Origin: Calothrix parasitica NIES-267
Lineage (GTDB): Bacteria > Cyanobacteriota > Cyanobacteriia > Cyanobacteriales > Nostocaceae
NCBI RefSeq assembly: GCF_002368095.1
Contig: NZ_AP018227.1
Location: 6,712,123 to 6,776,122, forward strand
Reading direction: 5' to 3'
Length of the DNA: 64,000 nt
The position numbers and the translations under genes are program-made. Positions 36,216 through 45,504 of this stretch are shown here, in pieces (position 1 is the stretch's first letter; every line of letters begins with the position of its first letter). The notes beneath the pieces are model-generated. The model made no database searches. It was not told the origin of the DNA and worked only from the letters and a program-made list of their open reading frames with translations.

Positions 36216-36974
36216 TTAATAGGGGTTTTCTGTAATGGTTGAATTTAAATAGATAATTTCGCTATCTGTTAAGTAGCGAAAACTACCCTCTAACAAGTAT
36301 TCTTTTTTTGATGATTTTAGTTCTATCGAACCGATAGCGGTACGATGCAGTTGAATTACCGGATAGCCTAATAACTTAGCTACACGGCGAATTTGGCGGT
36401 TTCTCCCCTCCTTCAAGACAACTTCTAAATAACTATTACCGGCTTTTTTATCTAGTAACCGTATACTTGCTGGTCGCGTTTTTCTTTTGTCTAAAAAAAC
36501 ACCCGCTCGCCACTTCTGTAGCGTTTCTTCTGGTGGATGCCCTTTAACCAAAACGCGATAGGTCTTTGGTATGCTATGTCGGGGGTGCGTCAGTTTAAAC
36601 GTCAGTTCCCCGTCATTTGTTAATATTAATGCTCCTGTAGAGTCTGCATCTAAACGACCAACTGGGTGGATGCCCTTACCAAAACGTAAATCCTCTGGTA
36701 ATAAATCTAATACCGTTGGTCTTGCTTGAGGATCGTAACACGTGGAAACTACCCCAGGTGGTTTATTGATTAACAAATAAGTAGAAATTGGGCGTTCGTT
36801 GGGAGAAACTTTTTTTCCATCAACAGTAATTGTATCCGTATCAGGATTAACTTTCTGCCCTAAGTGTGCCAATACGCCATTAACCCTCACCCTTTCAAGC
36901 TTAATCATTTCTTCCGCTTGACGACGTGAGGCAATTCCCCATTGTGAAATAATTTTCTGTAACCGAACCCCCAT
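36216..36974 (-). CDS. RsuA/RluB-family pseudouridine synthase
   Basis: A 252-residue enzyme that converts uridine to pseudouridine, most likely in 23S rRNA. It has an N-terminal S4 RNA-binding domain (LQKIISQWGIASRRQAEEMI) and the catalytic motif GRLDADSTGALILTNDGE with D109, followed by KTYRVLVKG and EGRNRQIRRVAKLLGYPV. These fit the RluB/RluE/RsuA branch; the exact target is not certain. It lies upstream of the RodZ-like gene. Confidence 0.92.
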   Translation of the reverse strand: MGVRLQKIISQWGIASRRQAEEMIKLERVRVNGVLAHLGQKVNPDTDTITVDGKKVSPNERPISTYLLINKPPGVVSTCYDPQARPTVLDLLPEDLRFGKGIHPVGRLDADSTGALILTNDGELTFKLTHPRHSIPKTYRVLVKGHPPEETLQKWRAGVFLDKRKTRPASIRLLDKKAGNSYLEVVLKEGRNRQIRRVAKLLGYPVIQLHRTAIGSIELKSSKKEYLLEGSFRYLTDSEIIYLNSTITENPY

Positions 36975-37120
36975 GTATTTTTACTGATATCCCATCAGTT
37001 CATATCTAAATAAGAATATAGTATTGATGTTTTGTAATTGAAAAGCTGTTTTGATACAGTTAGTATTTGTTTCTTTGCTTATCGGTTTAAAATTACCCCC
37101 GTTACCTTTATGGCTATCAA

Positions 37121-37813
37121 ATGCTGAAAAAAAATAAATTTAAATTAGTTACAAATGTCCTGACCGAAGCAATTAAGTTCTGGTTAAGGACACAAGTCAG
37201 CCATATGGAGCAACTTCAACTTGATATTCAAGCAGGTAATCGCCAAATACTTTCTGGCTATATACCCAGTGTATCAATTGTTGCCGAAAAAGCTATTTAT
37301 CAAGGTCTTCATTTATCGTTTATTGATTTAGTCGCACAAAATATTCGTATTAATATCGGCTCTATCCTCAAAGGAGAACAGCTACGATTGTTAGAAAAAG
37401 TATCAGTATCCTGTAAACTAAGTCAAATAGAAGAAGATTTATCAGCTTCTTTATCTAGTACATTACTATCAACTGCTTTGAATGATATTCTCGCTAAGTT
37501 CCTATGGTCAGATAGCTTAAATAACAATTCAATTAGTTGGCAAAAGGTACAAATTAAAGATAATCAGCTTGTAATAAAAGCCACAATTGATGAGGAAAAC
37601 AATCCTCAAACCCTAGATATTTGTGTAGGATTAAATTTACTCAGTACCCATGAGTTAAGAATTGCACCGATTTCTGTTACAAGCAATACAAAAACTCTGT
37701 TTGAAAGTAGCGACGGCGAGTATCTTGATTTAGGGTCTGATGTAGAAATTCAAGACCTAAACTTGATCCCAGGAAAAATTATTTGTCGAGGAATGATTAA
37801 TGTAAACCCATGA
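37121..37813 (+). CDS. DUF2993 (LmeA-like) protein
   Basis: A 230-residue protein of the DUF2993 family common in cyanobacteria. It contains the typical VSIVAEKAIYQGLHLSFIDL and IRINIGSIL pattern. Such proteins are thought to bind lipids at the membrane surface (the actinobacterial LmeA acts in lipoglycan assembly). There is no clear signal peptide here. It lies between two divergent/convergent neighbours and appears to be transcribed alone. Confidence 0.8.
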   Translation: MLKKNKFKLVTNVLTEAIKFWLRTQVSHMEQLQLDIQAGNRQILSGYIPSVSIVAEKAIYQGLHLSFIDLVAQNIRINIGSILKGEQLRLLEKVSVSCKLSQIEEDLSASLSSTLLSTALNDILAKFLWSDSLNNNSISWQKVQIKDNQLVIKATIDEENNPQTLDICVGLNLLSTHELRIAPISVTSNTKTLFESSDGEYLDLGSDVEIQDLNLIPGKIICRGMINVNP

Positions 37814-37929
37814 TAAGCGACCAATCGCTAATATAGGGAGAAAATTATTTATTTTTAACGAATATTTTCACCGAACAGCAAACAGCGAACAGTTAGAATT
37901 TTCCTTTGTCTCCTTGTCTCCTTATCCCC

Positions 37930-38814
37930 TTAGCTCAGCAATGGTAACAAAAGGGTGACAAAGTAATAAACCAAGGGAGCGGTGAATATATAGCTGTCGG
38001 TACGGTCTAGTATTCCTCCGTGACCGGGAATGATATCTCCAGAATCTTTAACTCCTGCATCTCGTTTGAGCATTGATTCGGTTAAGTCTCCTAAAAGACT
38101 TGCTATTCCGATAAGAGAACCTAGTGCGGCTCCGGTAAGGTAAAAATCGGGTAAATTTATGTAGTAGGCTACTCCAATTCCAACTACTACGCTGGCTGTA
38201 ATTCCGAAAATTGCTCCCTCTACAGTTTTTTTAGGACTGATACCGGATAAAGGTGTTTTCCCAAAGTATTTACCAACAAAATAAGCTCCGATATCGGCAG
38301 CCCATATACACATAAAGGTTAGTAGGGTGACACCCAATCCTAATGGTAAAGCTGAAAAATTTTCTCTACCAATAAATGCTGTCACCGAAGGTGGAAAGTA
38401 ACCTCCTAAAGGTAAATTGCTGAAATTAGCAGTATCGATTGCTCGCAAACGTACCCAATAAGAAGGCAAATATCCGGTGTAGAACAAACCGAGAATTGAA
38501 GCGGAAATATCGGCTATCGATGCCATTTTTGGTTGAAACAGCAGGTAAAAACAAATAAATGTACCGGCTACTGGCATCACAGCATCAGCTAAGCTACTAT
38601 CGATTGTACAAATTGCCAGCAAAACTTGGCTGACAACCATTGTAGTTTTACCTGCTGGAGCTATGCCTTTGGCTCGTACCAAATTAAAATATTCTCGTTG
38701 CCCCAAAAAGATGATGATTACATAGAAAAAAGTAAAGTACCATCCTCCGAGCATAGTTCCACTCAAAGCTAAGGCGATCGCAATAATTCCACTTAGAACC
38801 CGAGACAAAGACAT
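37930..38814 (-). CDS. cdsA: Phosphatidate cytidylyltransferase
   Basis: A 294-residue integral membrane enzyme that makes CDP-diacylglycerol from phosphatidate and CTP, the branch point for phosphatidylglycerol. About eight membrane helices are visible. The family signature is complete near the C-terminus: SMLKRDAGVKDSGDIIPGHG followed by GILDR. The start ATG is at 38814. Upstream lie only repeats. Confidence 0.95.
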   Translation of the reverse strand: MSLSRVLSGIIAIALALSGTMLGGWYFTFFYVIIIFLGQREYFNLVRAKGIAPAGKTTMVVSQVLLAICTIDSSLADAVMPVAGTFICFYLLFQPKMASIADISASILGLFYTGYLPSYWVRLRAIDTANFSNLPLGGYFPPSVTAFIGRENFSALPLGLGVTLLTFMCIWAADIGAYFVGKYFGKTPLSGISPKKTVEGAIFGITASVVVGIGVAYYINLPDFYLTGAALGSLIGIASLLGDLTESMLKRDAGVKDSGDIIPGHGGILDRTDSYIFTAPLVYYFVTLLLPLLS

Positions 38815-38820
38815 AGAATT

Positions 38821-38955
38821 TTGGATTTTAGATTTTAGATTTTAGATTTTAGATTGCGAACGGGATTTAGGAGTTATAAGTTAGGAGTTATGAGTTAGGA
38901 GTTATGAGTTAAGAGTTATTTATCTCCCCATCTCCCCATCTCCCCATCCCCCTTC
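38821..38955. repeat. Cluster of heptamer repeats upstream of cdsA
   Basis: Three repeat blocks in a row: TTTAGAT (38821-38853), GAGTTAT/GAGTTAG (about 38868-38916) and CATCTCCC (about 38925-38955). The remaining bases up to the cbiT gene contain GC-rich palindromes of the GGAGACGCTGCGCTAACGC type. No gene is seen in 38815-39048. Confidence 0.85.
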
Positions 38956-39048
38956 GGGTATCTTCTCCGGAGACGCTGCGCTAACGCCACTTCGCTCAAG
39001 GTCGGGAGAGGACCCACGCGAGTGGTCTGACCATCTCCCCAGCCTTCG

Positions 39049-39651
39049 TCAATCCAACTTTTCACCGCTGAGAATAAAAATTGGGTCTACAGCTTTGAAG
39101 GTTTGGCTAAATCCCCTTGTTTCCAAACGGTTTACAGCAGATTGAACTACTTCAACGTTGCGAGCTTGTAAGGTCGCAAAGCTTTGGGAAATAGCATACA
39201 GACTTTCCAGATTAGCAGCTGTTGCTACTACTCGACCATGGGAGGGCAGGTAATTCCAAACCGTTTGTAAGATTTCGCTGACAAAGCGACCTCCTTCAAT
39301 ACAAACCCTTTGGGGTGTATCTTTAAGATGGTGCAAGCAGTCCGGTGCACTACCTTCAATTACTTCCACGTTTTTGACTTCAAAACGCTGGCAATTGTGA
39401 CGAATCAGATTGGCAACTTCTTCATCTCTTTCAACGGCGATAATCCTTCCCTGGGGACATAGTAATCCCACTTCAATGGCGATGGTTCCCGTACCCGCAC
39501 CAATATCCCATAGTACATCTGATTGTTGCAGTCGCAGTTGGGAAATTAGCAATAATCGGATTTCTCGTTTACTTAAGGGGATTCCTGGTAAACGCTCAAA
39601 TAATTCATCTGGAATTCCTGGAGTTATATAAGGCCACAATTTCGACGTCAT
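39049..39651 (-). CDS. cbiT: Precorrin-6Y C5,15-methyltransferase subunit CbiT
   Basis: A 200-residue SAM-dependent methyltransferase of the cobalamin pathway (precorrin-8 C15 methylation and decarboxylation). It opens LWPYITPGIPDELFERLPGI, typical of CbiT, and has the SAM-binding motif DIGAGTGTIAIE (49-60) and AVERDEE. It is not fused to CbiE, the two being separate genes in many cyanobacteria. The start ATG at 39651 is divergent from the kinase gene (110 bp). Confidence 0.93.
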   Translation of the reverse strand: MTSKLWPYITPGIPDELFERLPGIPLSKREIRLLLISQLRLQQSDVLWDIGAGTGTIAIEVGLLCPQGRIIAVERDEEVANLIRHNCQRFEVKNVEVIEGSAPDCLHHLKDTPQRVCIEGGRFVSEILQTVWNYLPSHGRVVATAANLESLYAISQSFATLQARNVEVVQSAVNRLETRGFSQTFKAVDPIFILSGEKLD

Positions 39652-39761
39652 AATAAAAAGGTTAGTTAGATATAATAATTTTTTTGGGGCTACTAATATA
39701 AAACTGTTAAAGCCGTCTATAGCGCATAGAAGTATTAAAACTCAAGTGGGGGTGCGTCAAA

Positions 39762-41309
39762 ATGATTGGTGATTTATTGGATAATCGCTATGAAGTACTT
39801 TCTATATTAGGAAAAAAGACCGGACGGAGAACTTTAAAGGTTCGCGATTTAAACTCCGCAGAATTGGCTGTAATTAAGTTACTTTCGTTTCACAACGATT
39901 TTGAATGGGATCGCCTCAAGTTATTTGAACGGGAAGCTCGAACCTTAAAAAATTTATCACATAGGTCAATTCCCGGCTATATCGATTATTTTGAACTAAA
40001 AAAACCACTATCTGGATTTGCTTTAGTACAAACTTATATCCAAGCACAAACTTTAGAACAACATCTAAATTCGGGACGCTGTTTTACCGAAGTAGAAGTT
40101 AAACAAATTGCGACGAAAATTTTAGATATCTTAGTTTATCTACATTCAATTTCCCCACCCGTGATTCATCGCGACATCAAACCAAGTAATATTTTATTGT
40201 CCGATAGGTCGGGAAATCATGTTGGAGATGTACATTTAATTGATTTTGGTTCGGTACAAACTGCTGCTGTTAAAGAGTTTGGGACTCGTACTGTAGTCGG
40301 AACCTATGGATATATGCCACTCGAACAATTTGGCGATCGCACTGTACCGGCTTCGGATATTTACAGTTTGGGTGCGACATTGATTTATTTGGTTACTGGT
40401 ACCCATCCAGCAGATTTACCGGTTCGCGACGGACGCATTCAGTTTGAAGATGTAACGACGAGTTTGAGTCCTGAATTAACTCGGTGGTTGAAAGCGACTA
40501 CAGAACCTACTTTAGAAAGCAGAATAAAATCTGCTTCTGAAGCATTAATAGCATTACAACAGCCAAAATTAGATATTAGTTTAGACATTAGTTCTGCTTC
40601 AAATTTTATTTCAGGTTCTCTTTCTAACTCACTTTCTCAAATTATTCGAGGTGATTGGTCTTGGGATGGTAAAAGTTGGATTCCTAAAAGTCAGCATTTA
40701 TTACTAAACAGCTTTCAAGATAAATTTAAATCCAATGCAATCAAATTAAGTAAACCATCTGGAAGCAAAGTTATACTTCACAAAGGTAAGGATAATTTAG
40801 AAATATTGATTCCAGCAATCGGTTTTCAACCATCTTTAATTTATTTGGGTTTATTTGCGACTGCTTGGAATTCATTGACATTATTATGGACGGTTGGTGC
40901 TTTGAGTAGCAGCACTTTTCCGATAAATTTACTATTTGTTCTTCTTTCTCTTCCTTTTTGGGGTTCTGGATTATTCTTAATTTACAGCTTTATTTTTTCG
41001 TTGTTTGGTAAAGTTAGATTGTGTTTGACTAAAGAGCGAATTACTAAATTTTACGAAATATTGGGATTCGATTTTCAACGTCCCGGTGCATCTTTCAAAA
41101 AGGATATTAATAAATTAACCTATATTCCCAGACACTTTGTGAGAAACTCCGATGGTGAGAAAACAGAAGTTTTTGCTCAATTAATTATAAGTACCGGAGT
41201 CCGAAAATATAAACTTCAAGATGGTGGTGCGATTGCTCACGAATCCGAACTTGAATGGTTAGCTTCCGAATTGAGTGACTGGTTGAATTTACCCGTTAGT
41301 TTAGAATAG
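39762..41309 (+). CDS. Ser/Thr protein kinase with C-terminal membrane helices
   Basis: A 515-residue Hanks-type kinase. The ATP loop is LGKKTGRRTLKV (a loose Gly-rich loop), the ATP lysine is K39 in AVIKLL, the catalytic loop is HRDIKPSN (136-143) and the magnesium motif is DFG (161-163), followed by GTYGYMPLEQF. The second half has two to three membrane helices (about 350-425; LLFVLLSLPFWGSGLFLIYS) and a C-terminal cytoplasmic piece. This layout is common among cyanobacterial kinases. The substrate is unknown. Confidence 0.92.
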   Translation: MIGDLLDNRYEVLSILGKKTGRRTLKVRDLNSAELAVIKLLSFHNDFEWDRLKLFEREARTLKNLSHRSIPGYIDYFELKKPLSGFALVQTYIQAQTLEQHLNSGRCFTEVEVKQIATKILDILVYLHSISPPVIHRDIKPSNILLSDRSGNHVGDVHLIDFGSVQTAAVKEFGTRTVVGTYGYMPLEQFGDRTVPASDIYSLGATLIYLVTGTHPADLPVRDGRIQFEDVTTSLSPELTRWLKATTEPTLESRIKSASEALIALQQPKLDISLDISSASNFISGSLSNSLSQIIRGDWSWDGKSWIPKSQHLLLNSFQDKFKSNAIKLSKPSGSKVILHKGKDNLEILIPAIGFQPSLIYLGLFATAWNSLTLLWTVGALSSSTFPINLLFVLLSLPFWGSGLFLIYSFIFSLFGKVRLCLTKERITKFYEILGFDFQRPGASFKKDINKLTYIPRHFVRNSDGEKTEVFAQLIISTGVRKYKLQDGGAIAHESELEWLASELSDWLNLPVSLE

Positions 41310-41478
41310 AAATTAATTGTTTTACAACTTATAAATAATTCTCACTCTCTGAAAAACTAATATCTACCAAAAACAATTAAAACAACTATCTATATATAGT
41401 ATTGCGAAACTAGTTTAGGAAATTGATGAAAACTAAGTCTTAAACCTTTAACCTTTACCCTTTTCTTAGCATTATAAA

Positions 41479-42452
41479 ATGTTGAAAAAATTTTTATCAC
41501 GACCTTTAACGCTGATTACAATATTTTCAATAATATTTGGGCTAACTATGTCTTGGAAGTATTTCGGAAACCAGACATCAGCTATGTTAGATAATCAGCG
41601 GAATTATCAACTATCTCCCAATCTCGTTTATCACCAAGTTAATAACTCACAATTAAAACTTGACCTTGTCTTGGAAAGTTTTGGCTCCGGAAACCGACAC
41701 CCCAAACTTTCCGCTATCAAAACAAAAATCCTGGTTTACATCCTACATTAATAGCTATTCATGGAGGAGGTTGGAATCAACAATCCAAAGATACATTCAA
41801 TTTTTTTTTCGACCCTTATTTAAACTGGGGTTTTTCTGTAATTAATATCAACTATAGATTAGCAAGTACCGCTCTTGCTCCAGCAGTTGTAGAAGATTCC
41901 CGCTGTGCTTTATATTGGGTGATTAACAACGCAGAAAAATATAATTTCGATACCACTAAAATTGTCACAACTGGATTTTCTGCTGGAGGACATTTATCAT
42001 TAACCACCGGAATGATACCTCAAACAGCAGGATTTGATAAACAATGTTCCAGCAATAATTTAGAGAATAAAAAAGTTGAAGTAGCTGCAATTGTTAATTG
42101 GTCTGGAATTACAGATGTAGAAGATTTAATTGCAGGTGATGACAAAAGAAACTACGCGGTTGAATGGCTGGGAAATAATATCACCGATGCGGAAATTGAA
42201 TTGGCAAAAAAAGTTTCTCCAATTAATTACGTTCGCTCCAACTTACCACCAATTTGAATTATTCACGGCGATAAAGATACCGTTGTACCTTATGCTCATG
42301 CAGTTCAACTCCATGAAAAACTTGATAAAGCTGAAGTTACAAATCAACTATTTACCGTTACAGGAGCAACTCACAATTATTTTACCAAGCAACAAACACA
42401 GCAAATTTATACTATTACCAGAGAATTTTTGATAAAGCATCAATTTATATAG
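41479..42452 (+). pseudogene. Alpha/beta hydrolase (esterase/lipase type), inactivated
   Basis: The gene would encode an exported alpha/beta hydrolase of about 305 residues: N-terminal anchor (PLTLITIFSIIFGLTMSW), oxyanion-hole motif IHGGGW, nucleophile Ser in GFSAGGHLS, Asp region IHGDKDTVVP and His in GATHNYF. Two lesions break it. A hairpin insert of about 47 bp (41668-41714) shifts the frame after LKLDL; without it the frame continues YQNKNPGLHPTLIAIHGGGW. A TGA at 42255-42257 then interrupts PPI-IIHGDKD, probably a changed Trp or similar codon. Downstream sequence to the stop at 42450-42452 is otherwise intact, so inactivation is recent. Confidence 0.88.
41668..41714. mobile_element. Constant-loop hairpin insert in the hydrolase gene
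   Basis: Stem GGAAAGTTTTGG / CCAAACTTTCC around the loop core CGGAAACCGACACC. The same core occurs at 58012-58060 and, on the other strand, at 46321-46358, with different but still paired stems. The exact borders are inferred from restoring the hydrolase frame. Confidence 0.8.
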
Positions 42453-42552
42453 TTCTTTCTCACTGAATTGAATTAAATAATCAAATTAAATTAAATAATA
42501 TCCACACCTCTTTCTTAATTTGAGAGAGGTTTTTGAATATCTACCTATATTT

Positions 42553-43005
42553 TTAAGCTGTGGAAGGAACCTTTGATTTATTTGAAGTAGAGCAAGGTCT
42601 GACTTTTATATGTGGCTCAACTTTTAACCAAGCACAAGCACCACAACTTAAAGGCTTCTTTTGATATACGACTTTGCATCTACCTTCAATTTCAATCTCA
42701 TGATAATGCCTTACCTTACTCCCCCGTTGAACCCTTATCACGGGCTGATTTTTACCTTGAGTTCTATTAGTTCTAATTCGTTGCTGGTTAACGTGGATAA
42801 TTGTTTCGGTTCTAACCCGACTTGTCCAATTAGCTTTAGGACCCCTGCTACCTTTCTTTACCTTGGGTTTTGTACCGTATAAAGGAATCTTCCAAAATCT
42901 ACCAACTTTTTTAGCTCCTTTGATTCTGCCTTCATAAATCAGTTGTCGTACCCGTTGGATACAAATTCTCAATAATTTAGCAGCTTCTTCAGTTCCGACC
43001 ATCAT
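42553..43005 (-). CDS. Helix-turn-helix (MerR/excisionase-like) DNA-binding protein
   Basis: A 150-residue basic protein. Residues 1-45 form a MerR/excisionase-type HTH (TEEAAKLLRICIQRVRQLIY, then EGRIKGAKKVGRFWKIP). The rest is Arg/Lys-rich with VIRVQRGSKVRHYHEIEIEG and a small Cys motif (SCGACAW), which may be a further binding module. A perfect 20-bp palindrome (43013-43032) ends 7 bp before the ATG and overlaps the place of the ribosome site, which suggests self-regulation. The function beyond DNA binding is unknown. Confidence 0.75.
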   Translation of the reverse strand: MMVGTEEAAKLLRICIQRVRQLIYEGRIKGAKKVGRFWKIPLYGTKPKVKKGSRGPKANWTSRVRTETIIHVNQQRIRTNRTQGKNQPVIRVQRGSKVRHYHEIEIEGRCKVVYQKKPLSCGACAWLKVEPHIKVRPCSTSNKSKVPSTA

Positions 43006-43012
43006 ATAAAAT

Positions 43013-43032
43013 AAACCCTAGCGCTAGGGTTT
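43013..43032 (-). promoter_or_regulatory. Candidate operator palindrome before the HTH gene
   Basis: AAACCCTAGCGCTAGGGTTT is a perfect 20-bp inverted repeat centred 18 bp upstream of the HTH gene ATG. The position fits an autorepressor site. The inner 14 bp also occur at 20083 and 20354, so a dispersed-repeat origin is equally possible. Confidence 0.45.
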
Positions 43033-43146
43033 TATGATAAATTATCGAGTGGATTTGAGTAAAGTTTTTAAATCGATTGACAATTCTTGTTCTTCTAATT
43101 CACCTCTAACAGATTTTTCTGACAAGATGAATTAGATAGAAAAAAA

Positions 43147-44076
43147 TTAATCCGGACATAACTGCTCAATCAGTTCCCGTAACCATATATTTGCTGGGTC
43201 GCTATCGTTTTTACGATGCCATAACATACCAACAGAAAAACCTGGTATTTCTAAAGGTAAGGTAGACGTCTGAATATTCGAGTTAGGAGCTAAAGCCACA
43301 ATTTGAGCGGGTAAAGTCGCTATAAATTCTGTATTTGAGAGAAGAGAAGGCACGATTAAGAAATTAGGTACGGATAAGGCAACGGTTCGGGTTAAATTTC
43401 GTTCTGCTAATATTTCGTCAACTACACCGACCATATCCTCTTTAGGAGAAACTAATAAATGTGAAGCACTAACATATTCTTCTAAAGTCAAATTTTGACG
43501 ATTGGAAAAATATTCTTGATTCCCTACACAAACAAATGTTTCTGAATAAAGTTCTTGGTAATGATGCCAAGATGAAAACTCAGTAAAATATCCTACTGTT
43601 AAATCCGCTTCATCTGCATCTAATAACTTTGGTGCTTTTTGTCGATTACTAGAGCGGACTTGAATTCTTATATGAGGAGCAAGCTGCTTGAGTTCCTGTA
43701 AAAGTTTACATAAAAATACGATTTCGGTATAGTCATCCATACCAATACGAAAAATACGTTCGCTTGTGGCAGGATTGAACTCTAGTTTGGTGCTAACTAC
43801 TTCTTGAATTTGTACCAAAGCTTGACGAATAGGTTCCCACAGAACTACGGCTTTTGCTGTGGGGGTAATTCCTCTAGAAGCTTTGATAAACAAATCGTCT
43901 TTAAATAGTTTTCGGAGTCGCGATAAAGCATTACTCGCAGCAGGTTGACTCAACCCGATTTTTTCAGATGCACGGGTTAAATGCTGTTCGGTCATTAAAG
44001 CATCAAAGACAACCAACAAATTTAAGTCTATTCCAGCCAAGCTGAAGTGTTGAATTGGTTCTGTTATTGATTTCAT
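43147..44076 (-). CDS. LysR-family transcriptional regulator
   Basis: A 309-residue LysR-type regulator. The winged HTH is clear (LTRASEKIGLSQPAASNALS, then RLRKLF), followed by the ligand-binding domain (FRIGMDDYTEIVFLCKLLQE). The first 15 residues and HTH resemble NodD-type members. It is divergent from an oxidoreductase gene with 98 bp between the starts, the usual set-up in which a LysR protein controls its neighbour in response to a small molecule. No certain T-N11-A box was assigned. Confidence 0.92.
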   Translation of the reverse strand: MKSITEPIQHFSLAGIDLNLLVVFDALMTEQHLTRASEKIGLSQPAASNALSRLRKLFKDDLFIKASRGITPTAKAVVLWEPIRQALVQIQEVVSTKLEFNPATSERIFRIGMDDYTEIVFLCKLLQELKQLAPHIRIQVRSSNRQKAPKLLDADEADLTVGYFTEFSSWHHYQELYSETFVCVGNQEYFSNRQNLTLEEYVSASHLLVSPKEDMVGVVDEILAERNLTRTVALSVPNFLIVPSLLSNTEFIATLPAQIVALAPNSNIQTSTLPLEIPGFSVGMLWHRKNDSDPANIWLRELIEQLCPD

Positions 44077-44173
44077 GAATGACTTTTATATTAATAATCT
44101 ATTGGACAAATAATATCACTAGATAAAAAATAGAAATATGGCTCAGAGAGAAATTTAAACAAGGAAAATTACC

Positions 44174-45202
44174 ATGACAAATACTACTCGTGTTTATCGC
44201 TTTCATGAATATGGCAATTCAGATGTCTTAAAGTTAGATTCTCTACCACTGACCGAACCCAAAGCTGATGAAGTTCGGGTAAGAGTTCAAGCAATGAGTT
44301 TGAATCGAGCCGACCAGTTATGGATGGCAAATACTTATGTTGAAACTCCACAATTGCCTTCTCGTTTGGGTTATGAAATTGCAGGAGTAGTAGAAGCTAT
44401 TGGTGGAGAAGTTACAGAATTCAAGATAGGTGACTGTGTAAGTTCCATACCTGCTTTTTCTATCAGCGACTACGGTAATTTTGGTGAGACAGCAATTTTA
44501 CCTGCTCGTGGTTTGATGAAAACTCCAGATAATTTTACTCCCACTCAAGGAGCAAGTTTTGCCTTTGCTTACTTTACCGGTTACTTTGCGTTACTGGAAT
44601 TGGCATATCTACAACCCTATCAAACAGTTGTGATTACCGCAGCAACCAGCACAACTGGGTTAGCAGCTATTTATATGGCTAAAAAAATAGGTGCAACCGT
44701 AATTGCTACAACCAGAACCAGCAAGAAAAAAAATGTGCTTTTAGAAGCAGGAGCAGATTATGTAATTGCTACCCAAGAGGAAGATTTAACCGAGCGGATT
44801 TTGGAATTAACAGATAATCAAGGAGCGGATGTTATTTACGACTGTATTGTTGGGGGTGGAATTTTAGAAAAACTGGTTGCAGCGATTAAAATTCGCGGAC
44901 ATTACATTGTCTACGGTACGTTAGATATGAATCTCGCTGGATTTCCTTGGTGGGGAGCATTTATCCGCAGTCCACATTTCCATCTTTACAAAGTGTTTGA
45001 TTTCACTGGAAATCGTAATTTAGGTTTGGTAGGGAATGAGGAAGCTTTTGCAAGAGCGAAAAAGTTTATTGCAGGTGGATTAAGCGATGGCTCTTTTCCT
45101 GTAGTTATAGATAGGGAATTTGAAGGTATTGAATCCCTACCCGATGCAATGGAATTGATGGCATCAAATCAAGCAAGCGGTAAAATTATTGTCAAAGTTT
45201 AA
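44174..45202 (+). CDS. Zinc-type alcohol dehydrogenase-like / quinone oxidoreductase (MDR family)
   Basis: A 342-residue medium-chain dehydrogenase/reductase. It shows the N-terminal GroES-like part (VRVQAMSLNRADQLWM, SRLGYEIAGVVEAIG) and the NAD(P)-binding part (ITAATSTTGLAAIYMAKKIG, NQGADVIYDCIVGGG). The structural zinc cysteine cluster is absent, so it belongs with the quinone-oxidoreductase-like branch, usually NADPH-dependent. AAGGAAA lies 7 nt before the ATG. The divergent LysR gene probably regulates it. A strong terminator follows. Confidence 0.88.
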   Translation: MTNTTRVYRFHEYGNSDVLKLDSLPLTEPKADEVRVRVQAMSLNRADQLWMANTYVETPQLPSRLGYEIAGVVEAIGGEVTEFKIGDCVSSIPAFSISDYGNFGETAILPARGLMKTPDNFTPTQGASFAFAYFTGYFALLELAYLQPYQTVVITAATSTTGLAAIYMAKKIGATVIATTRTSKKKNVLLEAGADYVIATQEEDLTERILELTDNQGADVIYDCIVGGGILEKLVAAIKIRGHYIVYGTLDMNLAGFPWWGAFIRSPHFHLYKVFDFTGNRNLGLVGNEEAFARAKKFIAGGLSDGSFPVVIDREFEGIESLPDAMELMASNQASGKIIVKV

Positions 45203-45266
45203 TTCAGCAAACGATTTTTAATTGATAGGAGTAATTATAGAAGCTATTCAAGTCAATCAATTTCAT

Positions 45267-45302
45267 AAAAACTCTTTTCCATAGTGTGGGAAAGAGTTTT
45301 TT
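45267..45302 (+). terminator. Rho-independent terminator after the oxidoreductase gene
   Basis: AAAACTCTTTTCC pairs with GGGAAAGAGTTTT around a short ATAGTGT loop and ends in a T-run. A weaker relative (AAAACTCCTTCCC / TGGAAAAGAG) lies at about 46250-46282 after the next gene. Confidence 0.85.
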
Positions 45303-45504
45303 AATTAGACCTAACTTTGAGGATTATGATACCTAGAGTTAGCGAAAGCTAATATAATTCTCATCTGCTCGGTTTTGCATCCTCATCCGGAAGCCTCCTG
45401 CTACAGTCCATATGGTAAAGCAGATGGTTTTGAAAGGTTAAATATATAGCGCTTTGGATTTTATTTGTGACAAAATACTGGTTAAAAACTAAATTTTTAA
45501 TCAA
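45303..45504. other. Spacer before the membrane-protein gene
   Basis: No gene, promoter or strong repeat recognised here apart from the terminator just upstream. Confidence 0.4.

Noticed and set aside
42130-42432. Separate small gene after the hydrolase
   Set aside because: It is an out-of-frame reading of the hydrolase 3' end; the hydrolase frame continues through the TGA with IIHGDKDTVVP and GATHNYF.
44077-44173. Specific LysR binding box
   Set aside because: Several T-N11-A matches are possible in this AT-rich gap and none has clear dyad symmetry.
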